Source: Rhynchopus sp. YZ270_cl-10 (lineage: Eukaryota; Euglenozoa; Diplonemea; Diplonemida; Diplonemidae). From it: DNA of 64,000 nt. The notes beneath the pieces were generated by a model. That model was not told the origin of the DNA. It ran no database searches and was given only the letters and a program-made list of their open reading frames with translations. Positions 49,292-60,528 of the stretch are shown here, piece after piece; the stretch's first letter is position 1; each line of letters starts with the position of its first letter. The stretch spans positions 1,240,001-1,304,000 of the forward strand of contig OZ037877.1 of NCBI GenBank assembly GCA_964035575.1, in the 5' to 3' direction. Both the position numbers and the translations under genes were made by a program.

Positions 49292-50961
49292 CCCCTGGCT
49301 ACTCTGCCGTGTGGCATTTCATGAGAGAGAGAGGGGGTACATAACAACAGCTCCATTCGTCTTAAACACACAAGAACACTTCAATCTTTTTTGCTTTTTT
49401 TTTCTATCGAGGGTAGTTGCGAAAGGAGGCTGGCGTGTTCTCTTCCTCCCACCACCTCCCCACACCCCTATTTAAGGTGACTCTCTGCTCACGAGAGGTG
49501 TGGGTCGTCTTACAATTTTTTTTTTTTTTTTGAAGATGTGTCATGCAGATCCGTCTTCCAAAGTTCTTTTTTTCAACTCCCATTTTTGTGTGATTTTTTT
49601 TGAAGATCGTTTTCCACTACCCTACTGCTAAGCAAAAAAAACAAACAAAAAAAATAGTGGAGCACACTCTAGGGTGGCTACACTAATACAACCAAGTTTT
49701 CAAATAAAAAAACATCTGAAGTACACAAGAAAAAAAAAGCTGCTGTGTAGGGTTGGGTGCTTTCTCTAATTTTTTTTTTACCCCCTTTTTTTTTTTCGTG
49801 CCGCGTACGGCGGTACGTCGTTCTTTTCCTAGCAAAGTTGCAGTCTAGGTTTCTCGCAGTGTTGCCAATGCCATTCATGGTGAGGTATTTGGTGAGGTAA
49901 AAAAAGGAGGTGTTTGCGTGTGGTTTGGTTAACTAAATAGGGGGGTAAATTCTTGCGCAGAATATGGCCCCAATGTGTGTGCAGTGGTGGATGATAGGTG
50001 GGAGGCAGTATTCGTGTATTCGTTTTTCGTGTTGTGATCCTTCCCAAAAAAAAAAAAGTTCGATTATTTTTTTGTTCTAAAGTATTGATTTTTACCTTTT
50101 TTTTGTTGCACTTCAAAAGCATTCATCTTGAAATTTTTTGAAAGGTAAAAAAGTGTCCCCCAGTTTCTCCCTGGAGAGTAGATTTTTTGGGGGGCGACGA
50201 GTTGAAAGCAACAGACCCAACGTTTTCTCCAAGAATGCAGTTAACGATTGTTTTTGTTTTTTGTTTTTTTTTGGGTGACTAAGCAGCTCATCCAACAAAA
50301 CTTTCATTTTTAGTTTTTTTTTTGAATGTTCTTCAAATTCTGGTACAGGAGGGCATTATCCATTTTTCAAATTTTTTGAGGCGGAGGGAGAGAAGAACTC
50401 CGACGACTCAAAAAGATAAGATAATAAAACGAAAAAAAAAGTTTTTTTTTTTGTGATAACCTTTCGCAAAACACCACGACAACCACACCGTCCGATGTTT
50501 TCAAATAAAGAACAAAAACCCTCCACCCCCTTTTTAAAGCCCCAATAATGCATTGCAACACCCCCACTCCTATGTTACCAGAATGATGCACTCTCAGCTG
50601 ACTCACTGGAATTGCGTCTAAATATTGGTAGTAGTTGGCCCATGACACGTAGTGGACCCTTTATTTACTTGGCCTACTGAGGAACGTAGCGAACCCTTAT
50701 GAGGCCACATACACCAAATTACCATAGAAAATCATGAACGACAGAAGTGTTGCCCACTGCTGTAATATTTTATCTCGATTTCTTGGGTTTTTTTGACAAA
50801 ATGACCAACTCTGGGGAAGCAAGGCAATCGAGGACGACATCAGCCCCCCCACACTTTCCCTTTTCAACTTTTAACACAGAGGGCGATACACAGCTCCGTC
50901 CCCCCCTACCCTACCCTACCCTCCCCCTTCCCCCCCTCCCCCCGTCCCCTTTCTTTACACA
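49292..50961. other. Gene-free DNA
   Basis: A divergent family-A copy (49475-49510), a good family-E copy (49650-49700), and a partial family-A motif near 50274. The final 100 bp before the CCCH gene is C/T-rich, with a short CCCTA run near 50905. Confidence 0.45.
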
Positions 50962-51849
50962 ATGGGGGATGAAGGCAAGGCGCCGAGCCCCCCCGATGTG
51001 ATGGAGTGGGGAGCTGAGATTGTGCGGCGAGTTGCGGAGCAGTTGAGTGAAGATGAGAGTCCTGATGACGAGACGTACGCGCGGTGGATGCACGCCGACG
51101 ACGGGGAGGAGCAGGGCGGGGCACAGAGGGGGAGGGCAGACGCGACGCATGACAGCAGCTTCTCCTCGACCGCGTTTTCCTCGGCAGGGATGCGGCTGTT
51201 CGAACGGTCCTCAGAGTCTGCCATGCAGTCCTGGATGTCCGCTACTATGTCCGGCGAAATGCTCCCCCATTCCCCCACCACCCCACCCTGCAAACACAAC
51301 GCATGGAGACGATTGAGGAGACCAAGAAAGCTGCAGGGTGTACTCCTCCGGTGTCTCGTCTGTTCCGCGCATTGGGCGACCCAAAAAGAACTACACAAAA
51401 AATGTGGGGATTTTTATAAAGGTAGATGCAAGCTTGGGGTGGCCTGCCCACATCCGCATGTTTATGCGAGGGGAGCGGTGCCTGAGGATGTGGTGACTGC
51501 GCAAAGGCAGGCTGCGGCAGAGGAGGCGGAGAAGAGTATGGATGCAGCGAGCGCAAGGAAGTTGGAGATTCTTGCTGCAGCGCCGTTGAGACAGCAGCGT
51601 GATGACAAACAAAAGCGTCGGAAGGAAACCCGCAAGGAGGCCCGCCGGCTGGAACGTTCGCAAGAAGCGATGCGGGCGAGTCAAAGTGCAGGGCAGGGTG
51701 CCGCCCTTGCCTCGCATGGGCAAAGCACGGCCTCCAGCATGCTGACCGCGGAGTCGTCTGACCGCTCTCTCTGTGGCGCCTCGATGCACAGTGCTATGCA
51801 AAGAAGCATGCAGCAAACCTCTCTCTTGAACGTCCCATCCGGGGAATGA
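50962..51849 (+). CDS. CCCH zinc-finger protein, 295 aa
   Basis: One typical CCCH finger: C148-x7-C156-x5-C162-x3-H166 (KKCGDFYKGRCKLGVACPHPH). CCCH fingers usually bind single-stranded RNA and control mRNA stability or processing. The N-terminal 100 residues are acidic and Ser-rich. The C-terminal part (about 185-235) is a charged helix, probably coiled coil (DDKQKRRKETRKEARRLERS), followed by a Ser/Gln/Met-rich tail. Between about 51300 and 51418 another frame also looks protein-like (METIEETKKAAG...RLFRALGDPK), so a small frameshift or an unrecognised exon junction just before the finger is possible. Start: first ATG after the pyrimidine-rich leader. Confidence 0.65.
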   Translation: MGDEGKAPSPPDVMEWGAEIVRRVAEQLSEDESPDDETYARWMHADDGEEQGGAQRGRADATHDSSFSSTAFSSAGMRLFERSSESAMQSWMSATMSGEMLPHSPTTPPCKHNAWRRLRRPRKLQGVLLRCLVCSAHWATQKELHKKCGDFYKGRCKLGVACPHPHVYARGAVPEDVVTAQRQAAAEEAEKSMDAASARKLEILAAAPLRQQRDDKQKRRKETRKEARRLERSQEAMRASQSAGQGAALASHGQSTASSMLTAESSDRSLCGASMHSAMQRSMQQTSLLNVPSGE

Positions 51850-52985
51850 AAAGAATTGAGACTGAGAGTGAGAGTGAGAGGATAAATAAGAAAAAAAGCA
51901 AAGCCCTGGGGTGAGAAGGACAGATCCTACCCTATTTTTTGGTAGGTGGTCGAAAAAATAAAAAAGGAAAAAAGGTGGGGGTATCAAGGGAGGGGGGTAT
52001 ATTCATTTATTTTTTTTGATGTGTACAGTGAGGGCACACACATTCGATGATGTATTTTTTATTTCTTCAGTGTCTGCGTCCCAGAGGCGTTTGCGCTATA
52101 TCAACTTCACTTTTCCCCCCCCTGAAAATGTTGTATTAGTGTTGTCGACACCGAGGGGCTGTGCCCCTGCAGGATGACTAAGCACACAATGAGGCTTGTC
52201 ATTCCAATTTGTTTTCTTGTGCAGATGTGTGTACCGAGCTTGCGTGTCATGGGTAGCGTACCAACTAAAAGGACGAATGGGGTTGGAATTATTATTTTTT
52301 TTTTTTGGTTTTGTACTTTCATCCGTGGGCTGGCATTGTGCGTTGGGTCAGTCGGAGGAGGGGTGGATGCATCAATTATCTACCTTTTTTTGAACGATAT
52401 GTGTTCGGGAGGCCCCGTCCATATTTTTTTTTTTTTGTAGTGCCTGCATCCCAGAGGCGTTTTGCACTATCAACTTCACTTTTTTATTTATTTTTGAAAG
52501 CTTCTTTTTTCTCTCTTTTTTTTTTGTTCAGTTTTTTTTCTTTTTCCTTCTCCCCCCTTCCCCAAAAAGGCTGAGGATCAGCATCTCTCTCTTTTTTCTT
52601 TGTTTTCTTTTCTCTTTTTTTTTTTCGCTTCGTGGTTCAATTTTATTTCCTTCCAATTTTTTTGTTTTATTCGTTATTTTGAGATTATTTTTTGTGTGAA
52701 ATCAGTTGACGGGCAATCCCTGCATGGTATATGTGCCCATTTATTTTTTTGAGTGTTTGTATGTTTGAAAGGTGTTTGAAGGATCTTTTTTATTTGCAAA
52801 AAAAAAACAAAAGATTTTTTATTCAAAAAACGAGGAGACAGACTGGTGGACAAAACTCCATCTTTCGATTGAAAATAATTTACCTTCATCATTTGATGTG
52901 TGTGTTTGAAAGCAGGTGTGTAGGTTGTTCCTCAGAGCACACCATTGTTTCTGTGTGTCCCTCCCTCCCTCCCTTCCTCCCCCCC
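51850..52985. other. Intergenic DNA with repeats
   Basis: In order: family B (52070-52100), a GTTGTCGACACC motif like family G (52142), family A (52172-52203), family D (52318-52375), family B (52440-52470). Poly-T rich. No gene seen. Confidence 0.5.
52440..52470 (+). repeat. Dispersed repeat family B (type copy)
   Basis: Consensus GTGCCTGCGTCCCAGAGGCG then TTTTGCACTATCAACTTCAC. GCCT/AGGC and GTGC/GCAC can pair. Copies near 11180, 14048, 42100, 52070, 52440 and 54915, all plus orientation. Confidence 0.8.
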
Positions 52986-53121
52986 TAATGGTGGCAGTAT
53001 TGTGATGGAAGCCCATTGGAACACGCAAAATACATCAAAATTCATCTCGTGTATTGTGATGTATTTTGATGTATTATGATGTATTCCAATGGGCTCCCAG
53101 CACAATACCCTGCCACCATTA
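52986..53121. mobile_element. MITE-like element with TA flanks (136 bp)
   Basis: TAATGGTGGCAG at the left and CTGCCACCATTA at the right. Inner GCCCATTGGAA pairs with TTCCAATGGGC. Bounded by TA, consistent with Tc1/mariner-type insertion. The centre repeats GTATTGTGATGTATTTTGAT-like units. Confidence 0.75.
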
Positions 53122-53296
53122 TCCCTCCGTCCCTACTCCTTCGCCCTTCTCCCCCCTACCCCCCGCTTACCCAAATGAAAGTTCTTCATCTCTTTTTCGA
53201 TTGCTTCTTTTTACATAACAACATCTCTTAAGCACAAAGATTGAAAGCGCTTTTGGGAAAACAAAAACGGAAAACAAACAAAAAAAAAATCATGAT

Positions 53297-53472
53297 TTTG
53301 GTGTGGCTGAAGGGGGGGTGATTCGCACTTTTTACGCACTTATACCATGTTGGCTGACTGTGTACCTGTATACCTGTATACAGTACAAGTGTTCAACTTT
53401 TACAAGGCGGGTAAAAAATTTTTTTGGGGCTGATTCGCACTTTTTCCTCCCCCCCTTTCAGCCACACCAGAT
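53297..53472. mobile_element. Inverted-repeat element (about 175 bp)
   Basis: TTGGTGTGGCTGAAGGGGGG at the left pairs with CCCCCCTTTCAGCCACACCA at the right. GATTCGCACTTTTT occurs twice inside in the same orientation. The centre has CTGTATACCTGTATACAG-like sequence. Superfamily unknown. Confidence 0.7.
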
Positions 53473-53978
53473 TTGGTAAAGGGTCTGTTTGATTCACTCT
53501 TGATTCAACCCAACACCCGATTGCAGTTTCACACTTTTTTTTGTTACGCCCAGCTTTGAGGCGCATAAAACAAACCCTCCTCTGAGTCGGTGTTTGCAAC
53601 GTTTTCCACGTTTTCCCCCAAAAAAAAACCTTCATTTTTATTGTGGTTCTGATGTTGTGTGCATGAGAGGCGTGTTTTCATTTTTATTTTGTTCAAAAGA
53701 AAAGTTCTCTTCTATTTGCGGCTGGGTTTCCGTGCGGAGGAACTGTCATGAAGGTGGTTATCCTCCAAGGGTTCCTCCATCTCTTTATTGAGGAGCAAAA
53801 AAGAACTGAGAAAAAAAAATAATTTTTTTTTTACGCACACTACTTTTGTGAGCAGAAAGTGTCGACGTCGTTCACCCAACCGTGCTCCGCAACACCCACC
53901 ACCCAACAGGTGATAGATAGTGTGTGAGGGAACGACAAGCGACACTTTTGGGTGTTGGTCCCATTTAGGCATTACCCC

Positions 53979-54081
53979 GAAGGCTAATTCGTATTCGCCC
54001 TATATTCGGATCCCAAAATTCCTGGACCATATTCGCTCCTTATTCAGATCCGAATATAGGGCGAATACGAAATTCGCCTTC
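53979..54081. mobile_element. Palindromic MITE (103 bp)
   Basis: GAAGGCTAATTCGTATTCGC through CCTATATTCGGATC pairs with GATCCGAATATAGG through GCGAATACGAAATTCGCCTTC. Arms about 35 bp; central spacer about 30 bp. No coding capacity. Confidence 0.8.
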
Positions 54082-56175
54082 AAGATATATTTTTAGGTAG
54101 TCCTCCCCCGGGTGGACTCCACTGTGTGTTGGTCCCAATTTCTCTCTTTCGGTCACCTTCTGCATATGAGGTCTCTGGCAAATAGACTAGGTCAGGACGT
54201 CTTCACTCTGTAGAGGGCTTGAGTTGAGGGGTGCCTGGCTGGTGTACAAAGCAGTGCACAGTTGTCATTGCAAGGCCCCCTCCACAGCGGGGGCTGGCTT
54301 GCCTTCTCTCAGAAGCTCTTTAGTGGTGTGCGTACGGTGTACGACACTTTATCATGGAAAGAAAAAGGTGGATCGTGGAATTGCTCAAAAAAAATGTGGC
54401 GGCTGTCTGTATGGCAGCTGCACTGAAAAAAAGGGTTTTCAAAAAAAGAAACACTATTGTGGAGCACCCTCCTTTGGGCGTCTGCACGAATCCAATTTCC
54501 AAGATTTCAAAGCAAAGTTCTTCCCCTGCCCAACCCTCAACCCACCCAAAAGTACGTTTTTTTTTTTTTTTTTCGCTTTTTGCTGCACCAGCTATCGAGG
54601 TTAATATCTAACAAACCTTCATATGTGCATCTTCTTTGAACACCGTCTTATGGGGTATTTCAAACTCAACATTCTTTTTGTGCAGAGCTGCTTTGTGCTA
54701 CATCAGGAGGCATGTACTGTCCAATATGACTTTGTTTTGCAAAAGAAATACGGCTTAGAAAAAGACGTCAAAAAGTCGATGCGTGGCGAAAAAACAAAAA
54801 AAATAAATAATCAATGATGTGCAAATTTCCTTCCTTCCTCACTTTCCCTCATGTGACAGAGGCTACTTCCCCCCCACCCACCCCAGTGCACTCCGGGGGT
54901 TCGATAGCCCACGGAGTGCCTGCGTCCCAGAGGCGTTTTGCGCTGTTCCTCTCCCCACCTTTTTTTTTTGATTTGTGTTTTTGTTTTTTCCGGTTCGAGG
55001 GGGAGGGGAGGGCAGGGGGATCGTCCATCGGGGAGACGGCTCTCTTGCACTTCGCATTGCTTTAGTGGGTTAAAAAAAATTTGCCACCCGAGTCGACCCC
55101 CCTTTGTGTGTGTGTTCTACTTTGGACACGAGAGTCAGGTTTCACTCTTTTTTTTATTTTTAGTTTTTCTCTGCACAGTTCTTGTTCGTATCATATCACA
55201 CTCCATCCCCAAGGTGTCAGCCTACTGCACCACCACCCACATCGCTTTGGCATTTTTGTCTCGCGTCCCACCCTTTGCAATGAGAAATGAGCGTGACCCG
55301 AGCTTGCGTTTAGCACGTTTTCAACTTTGTTACCCACGGATAACTGCCCTGATTCCACCACATTCGGGTGTGATGTATTGTGCACTGTCAACTATGCCCC
55401 CATTTTTATATCAGATGTAAACCACGAAATGGATTGTAGGACTGCATGGTTGGGGTGTCCACCCCTCGGTACAGCCGGTCATTTGTACCAAAAGTAGGGA
55501 AAGAGATAGGGCAACGTTCAAGGTTAGCCCCTCATAATACCCCAGCTTTGACAACGGGTATGACAAGTGGATATCGTGACCAATGAAACAAAAGATGAAT
55601 GGGCATCATTTGTGGGCGCAAAAGGAAGTACCGTGGGTGGGTGGCTTGCATCAATGACTACCATTTATATGTTGTTCTCTATTTTTTTTTCCCTCCCAAA
55701 AAAAAAAAAATATTCAGGGATTGATACAGCCTGCGTGTCGAATCGCTGGAAAAAAATATACAAAAAAAAAAAGTAAAAATAACGAAAATGGGGAGGAGAG
55801 GGAGGGGGAGGGGGAGGGGGGGAAAGGCGGGGAATGAAAACAGTAAAACACCTGACCGGCAGCGCCTGTGCCCAATGTGTGTTCCAGGGTTCCGAAAAAA
55901 TGCAAAAATAAAATAAAATCAAATGAAGGAAAATAAAAGGAGTTGTTAGGTAGTTGGGCAGAAAGGTTGCCCAAACCCGCAAAGGGTTTACAAAAAACCA
56001 AAAAGCACAACAGACCCAACGTTTTTTTAAGGTTGACTAAGCACGCGGGGCTTAGGCTTATCTTATGAACTTTTCTTTTTATTCCTCCCAAAAAAGTGTA
56101 CACGTGTCTTCACACAAACGAGATTTGCGTCCGCGATTTATCGTTGTATCATTTTTTGTTTTGTTTTTGTGTATT
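54082..56175. other. Gene-free DNA
   Basis: A family-E variant (about 54455-54495), family B (54915-54945), family C (55420-55480) and family A (56031-56066). An open frame 54938-55420 is driven by the repeat and shows no recognised domain. Confidence 0.45.
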
Positions 56176-56530
56176 CAGGGTTTCCGCCAGGATTTTGAGG
56201 TTTCAGGAATTGGATGGGGCCGTCAAAAAGGCCTCAAAATTATTTTTTTTCTCCCGCAAAAGCAGTTGTCGCGCGCTTCGCGCACGCCTCCCTGCCAATC
56301 ACAAAGTGGGAAGGCGAAATTAGGCCCACAGACAGAAGCCTTTTGGAGTGTGATTTCCACCGGAGATTGACCCCCAAGAGGCCTCTGGCGATCCAAATTT
56401 TTGGCATTTTCTAGCCCAAAACCGGCCCTGCCCCCCCCCCCTCTCTGAGGGGAAAGGCAATTTTTTACTCATTTTTCCCATTTTCCTGTACTTTCTGAGT
56501 CCTCCAGGCCTCCTGTTGGCGGAAACCCTG
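56176..56530. mobile_element. hAT-like MITE (355 bp)
   Basis: CAGGGTTTCCGCCA and TGGCGGAAACCCTG are perfect 14-bp TIRs with the CAGGG end typical of hAT. A GCGCGCTTCGCGC palindrome lies inside (56270-56283), recalling those at 8030 and 60611. No transposase and no convincing 8-bp duplication. Confidence 0.65.
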
Positions 56531-57817
56531 ATATCTTTTTGCAGAGAAACTCTGGACACAACCAAAAAAAAGAAAAATAAGAAAAATGGTAGCGACGCGA
56601 AAAAGAAAGAAAAAATAAACTGGTATTGAAGGGGAGAGGGAACGAGAGGTTTCTCCTCCCCCCTCCCACGCTATCAAAAGCCGAAACTGAAAATCTATAG
56701 ATGGCGCTGTAGCAACGTGGGAGCGGGAGGGGGGTGAAAAACCCGCATCCTAGGGCAAAAAAAAAAGACAAACAAACTCCCTTCGAGTACAAATACTATT
56801 ATTTTTTTTTACTGTTGTTGGCCGCAGGGTACTTATACTTTCATCCGGATGACTGGCATCGTACGTGGGTCAGTAGGAGGTGCCTGCATCAACAACTACA
56901 ATTTTTTATTGCGTCGTTATCGTTATTCATGGATGTACAAAGTACTTGTTTTCACTTTTTTTTTTTAAAGGTGGCTAAGCACGAGAGGCTTCGGTTCATC
57001 TTATAAATTTTTCATTTTTTTTTCCCCACTTTTTTTTTTGCTCGAAAAAAAGTGTTTTTTCCATTCAAGTACGTTGTGCATCCATGATTTTTTGTTTTTT
57101 TTTTTAGAAAAAAAAAATACGGGTATTAAGAGTATGCGCGCCGTATGGTAGGGTAGTTGCACTGTTTTCAAAAATCCGCAAGGGTCTGGGGGGGGAAAGG
57201 GGTCCCGGGGTAGGGGGGGAACGAAGAAAGAAGTTTTTTTTTGTCAGAACACGTTTTTTTCCCCCCCTTTTTCCTATTTTGAGGTGACGTAGCGTGGCTT
57301 AGGTTCATCTTGCCGAACCCCCTCTTTTTCCCCCATTTTTTTCTTTTCTTTCAGAGAGGTGTGCGTTGTGTCCTGATGTTTTGTTTTTGGTGGAAAGCGT
57401 GCAATGCAACAAACGGTCTAGATCTGATCAAGCGGACCGGATATATTTTCTTTTCAGGCCTTTCTTATTAGATTGTGTTTGAGGCTTGCTTGAGTCTCAG
57501 GTTCATCTATTAATGAAGAATAAAGATTTCTTTTCTTTTCTTTCTCTCGCTTTCATCCGGGGCTGGCATCGTCAGTCGGAGGTGTCTGCATCAATTCTTT
57601 CAAACTTTCACCTTTTTTTTTAGGAAATTTTCCAACACCACAAAAGAGGCGAGGGTCAGACCAGGGTCCTGCCTTACCCTCCTTTACCTCTTTTGCTGCA
57701 CTTTTTATGAGTGTTGGCGGTGTTGTAAAATGTCAAACGAGTCGTTTTTTTTTTGTTTTAACGTAGTGCAGAACATCACGGTTTTTGTGTCTCGATTGAA
57801 GGTGGGCGTGGCACTTA
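56531..57817. other. Gene-free DNA with A and D repeats
   Basis: Family D (56835-56890), family A (56969-57002), family-A variants (57282-57310, 57481-57509), family D (57553-57600). The alternation D-A-A-A-D is the densest of the window. No gene seen. Confidence 0.5.
56835..56890 (+). repeat. Dispersed repeat family D (type copy)
   Basis: Consensus TTTCATCCGGGGCTGGCATC, then GTCAGTCGGAGGTGCCTGCATCAA in two blocks. Copies near 48840, 49020, 52318, 56835 and 57553; the copy near 49020 forms one arm of the inverted-repeat element 49045-49291. Confidence 0.75.
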
Positions 57818-57915
57818 CCGTTTTTGTACAAATTATCGACAATAATGTTCGACTTTTTCAGGATTTTTCTTGGAGTTTCGACCTTTTTTACGGTCGATAA
57901 TTTGTACGAATACGG
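57818..57915. mobile_element. Tc1/mariner-like MITE, copy 2
   Basis: CCGTTTTTGTACAAATTATC and GATAATTTGTACGAATACGG ends flanked by TA, with interior motifs shared with 14350-14461. Confidence 0.75.
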
Positions 57916-58679
57916 TATTGTGGACATATATCATTCTCCAGGGCAGTGTTAGCCGAGAATCAGAGGCCGCAGTTGCACCCGAGAGCGCGACCGCAGCCAC
58001 ATCAACCCTATACTAACGCGAACCCTCTAGCAATCTACACGTATCCTCGGAGGTCAATCCTTGCGGGTTTTGTAAGTTTTGTGTAATAGGATATCAGCTC
58101 ATTATAGTGGGACCTACCTACCCTTGCTGTCTTTGCGTTGTAAAAGGGGTAGGTCTTTGATTCATCGTGGAATTTTTTTGTTGTTGATTTTTCGCACGCA
58201 CTCTCTCTCTCTCTCTCTCCCCGCCCTCCTTAGTTCTTTGTTTCCTTTTCCATTTTTATTTATTTTGGAAAAAAACCCCTTTTTGGTTTCAATATGTGTT
58301 TGAAAATTAGTTTTGGGTATTGAAGTGTTTTATTTAGGTTGCACATGACGCTTTGTGTAGTTGAAGGGTGTTCTCGGAGGGGGGACCCCGCCGTCTCGTG
58401 GACGTAAAGCCATATGCGCGATCCCCTCGTCGGTGTTGAACGAGAAGACCCACCGCAGGCAATAAGGGCGATGGCTAGGTCCCCACTGTTAGCGGCGAGC
58501 CGTATTGTGATAATAAGCTCTTTCATAATATCACAATACAGCTGTATTGCGATATGTGTATCATGTATGGGCAATTGTCACAATAGACTACCGCAACCAC
58601 GCTAAACGATAAGTATACATGAAGCATAGTCATATTTTCAACTTTTCGTTTTTTTTAGATTTTTTGCAGATATTTTTCA

Positions 58680-58745
58680 GAACTGCATGGTTGGGGGGTC
58701 CACCAGGTCATATACCAAAGGTACACTGTCAATAAGAGGGCTTTT
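58680..58745 (+). repeat. Dispersed repeat family C (type copy)
   Basis: Consensus GTAAACCACGAAATGGATTG, ACTGCATGGTTGGGGGGTCC ACC, then GGTACACTGTCAATGAGAGG GCTTTTGTATT. TTGGGGGG can pair with CCACCCCC in the fuller copies. Copies near 6625 (part), 13199, 25647 (part), 29720 (part), 46708 (in an intron), 55420 and 58680. Confidence 0.75.
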
Positions 58746-59106
58746 GTGTTGCAGCTTTTCTGAGCATAGCCTCGACAGAAGGTCGCAGAAGCACGCCTGT
58801 ACAAACCTCTACAACCCGCCAACCCCGTTTTTCTTTTCTTTCTCCAAGAAAAGATTGATGAAATTACCCAAACATTGGACAGTGGAGATTTGCACAAAAA
58901 CTGTGGCAATCACAAAACCGAGGCAACTACACTACTCCAACAATTTTTCAAACAAAAAAAAAATACAACACAGTGAGACTTGCAGTATTGGTTTCGTCTC
59001 TTCTGTTCGCAGTGAAACATTCACAATTTCCCCCCCAACTTCTATTCCACACTCCCCCTCCTCAAAAAAAAAGAGTACGGACCCTACTAGCCCCACGCGG
59101 GCTCTT

Positions 59107-59130
59107 AGGTGATTGTCGACACAACAAAAA
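59107..59130 (+). repeat. Dispersed motif family G (type copy)
   Basis: GGTGATTGTCGACACAACAA followed by an A-run. Copies near 5480, 12598, 14510, 42552 and 59107. TTGTCGACA is a near-palindrome. In several places it follows family E or F. Confidence 0.65.
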
Positions 59131-60528
59131 AAGACAAAAAAAAAAAAAAAAATCCCCAATCAACATCCCCCCCACTCCCTCCTCCCCCTCTCCCCTGAGC
59201 GATGAGATTCTCGGATCTGGACCCACATTCCTCCCCCTCCCCATCCCTCCATTTTGCTATACTCTCCTTCCAACCCCCTCCCAGAGCACCCCCAAAACCT
59301 TGGACCTTTGCATCAGAGCTACCCTGCGTCTTTAATAAAGTTAGACAAGAAACTTTGCGACTGCATTTATTTTGAGTGTATCATGCAGCAAAATGCACTG
59401 ACAGTAGGACCCTTGGTAGCGATGATATGTTTGCTGAAAAAAGTTTTTGTGTGATATGCTTCGCTTCAAAGAAGTCATCAATCTGAGGCCGCCGTTCTCC
59501 GTAAGTGGGGCAAAGTCCCACGGTTGTGATTAATAATTGTTAGTTCTGTTGATTGTCGCGTTGATTGTCTCCTTCTTGTCCTGCGTTTTCTCCTCGAACA
59601 CTCCGTAGCCTTCAGTTTCAAATTTAAACTGCGCCCCACCCTTCCCCTGCTGTAGGTCAGTCCTCCGGCTCTGATTTATGTTGTGTTCTGCAAAGCCAGG
59701 CTCTGCACGGGTTCTTTTGACTCCACTGATGATCATTTTATTTGTATGTATATTACAGAGAGGAGGGATAAAATGTTTGCTTGTAATACAGGCAGAAAGC
59801 GTCTGTGTGCCAGGTGTGGCACCAGAGGGTGTGTACTCCGCAAGCACGCCATCTATCACGTCGTCGTTAAAATTCACCGTGAATTTGATCCATCTTTTGA
59901 ACTATCTTTCCACTCGGTTTTTTTTTTCTCGTCAAACGCTACAATCAGGGTATTAGGGTAAAAATCCAAAATTCCGGAAAAAACTGGCTTTTCTGGTTTT
60001 CTCTCCTGGGTGGCGAAAACTAGTGTTTCCGGCGAAAACCTCCACCGTTGACGGACACAGTCACCTTTTTCGGGTTTTTCGGGGGTGGGGTCAGTGTCTT
60101 ATCCAGGAATCCAGATTCGAAATATTTTTCGGCGCTGCTGACCCAGGGTAGACATTGGGAACATAGGGACTGTATTTTTTTGCGGGGCAAAAAAATAATA
60201 TAAAATGGCGCCGCAGGCGAAAATTTTTGAGGGTACGGTGTAAAAATCTAGCTTTTTACACCACAGAGCCACTCAAACGAACCCTTTTTTGCGGAGCAAA
60301 AAATGAAAAATGGCGCCGCAGGCAAAAAAAAAATCAAGGAACAGCCATTTCCCAAAGGCACTCCCGTGGTTCAACCACGGTTCTACCAGGCGGGGAAAAA
60401 ATGCGGGGGAAAAAATCGAGTCCGCCCTAATCTGGGGACGACATTTACAGAAAGTCCTGGTGAAAAGTGTCGGTTTTTTTTTCCCCTCCAGATTTCTCTG
60501 TTTTTTTTTTTTTTTTTTGAAAACTAGT

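Larger units (their letters stand above)
57918..59360. other. Gene-free DNA
   Basis: A GTATTGTGATA / ATATCACAATAC inverted repeat at about 58501-58541, a full family-C copy (58680-58745), an F-type variant (58878-58945) and family G (59107-59130). A minus-strand frame at 58260-58574 has no recognised similarity. Confidence 0.45.

Noticed and set aside
50905-50930. Telomere-like CCCTA run
   Set aside because: Only a few imperfect units within a long C/T-rich leader; not a telomere.
245-54081. CRISPR array
   Set aside because: The repeats are dispersed or tandem without regular unique spacers, and the organism is a eukaryote.
58260-58574. 104-codon minus-strand frame
   Set aside because: Overlaps an inverted repeat and T/A-rich DNA; no domain and no codon bias like the real genes.
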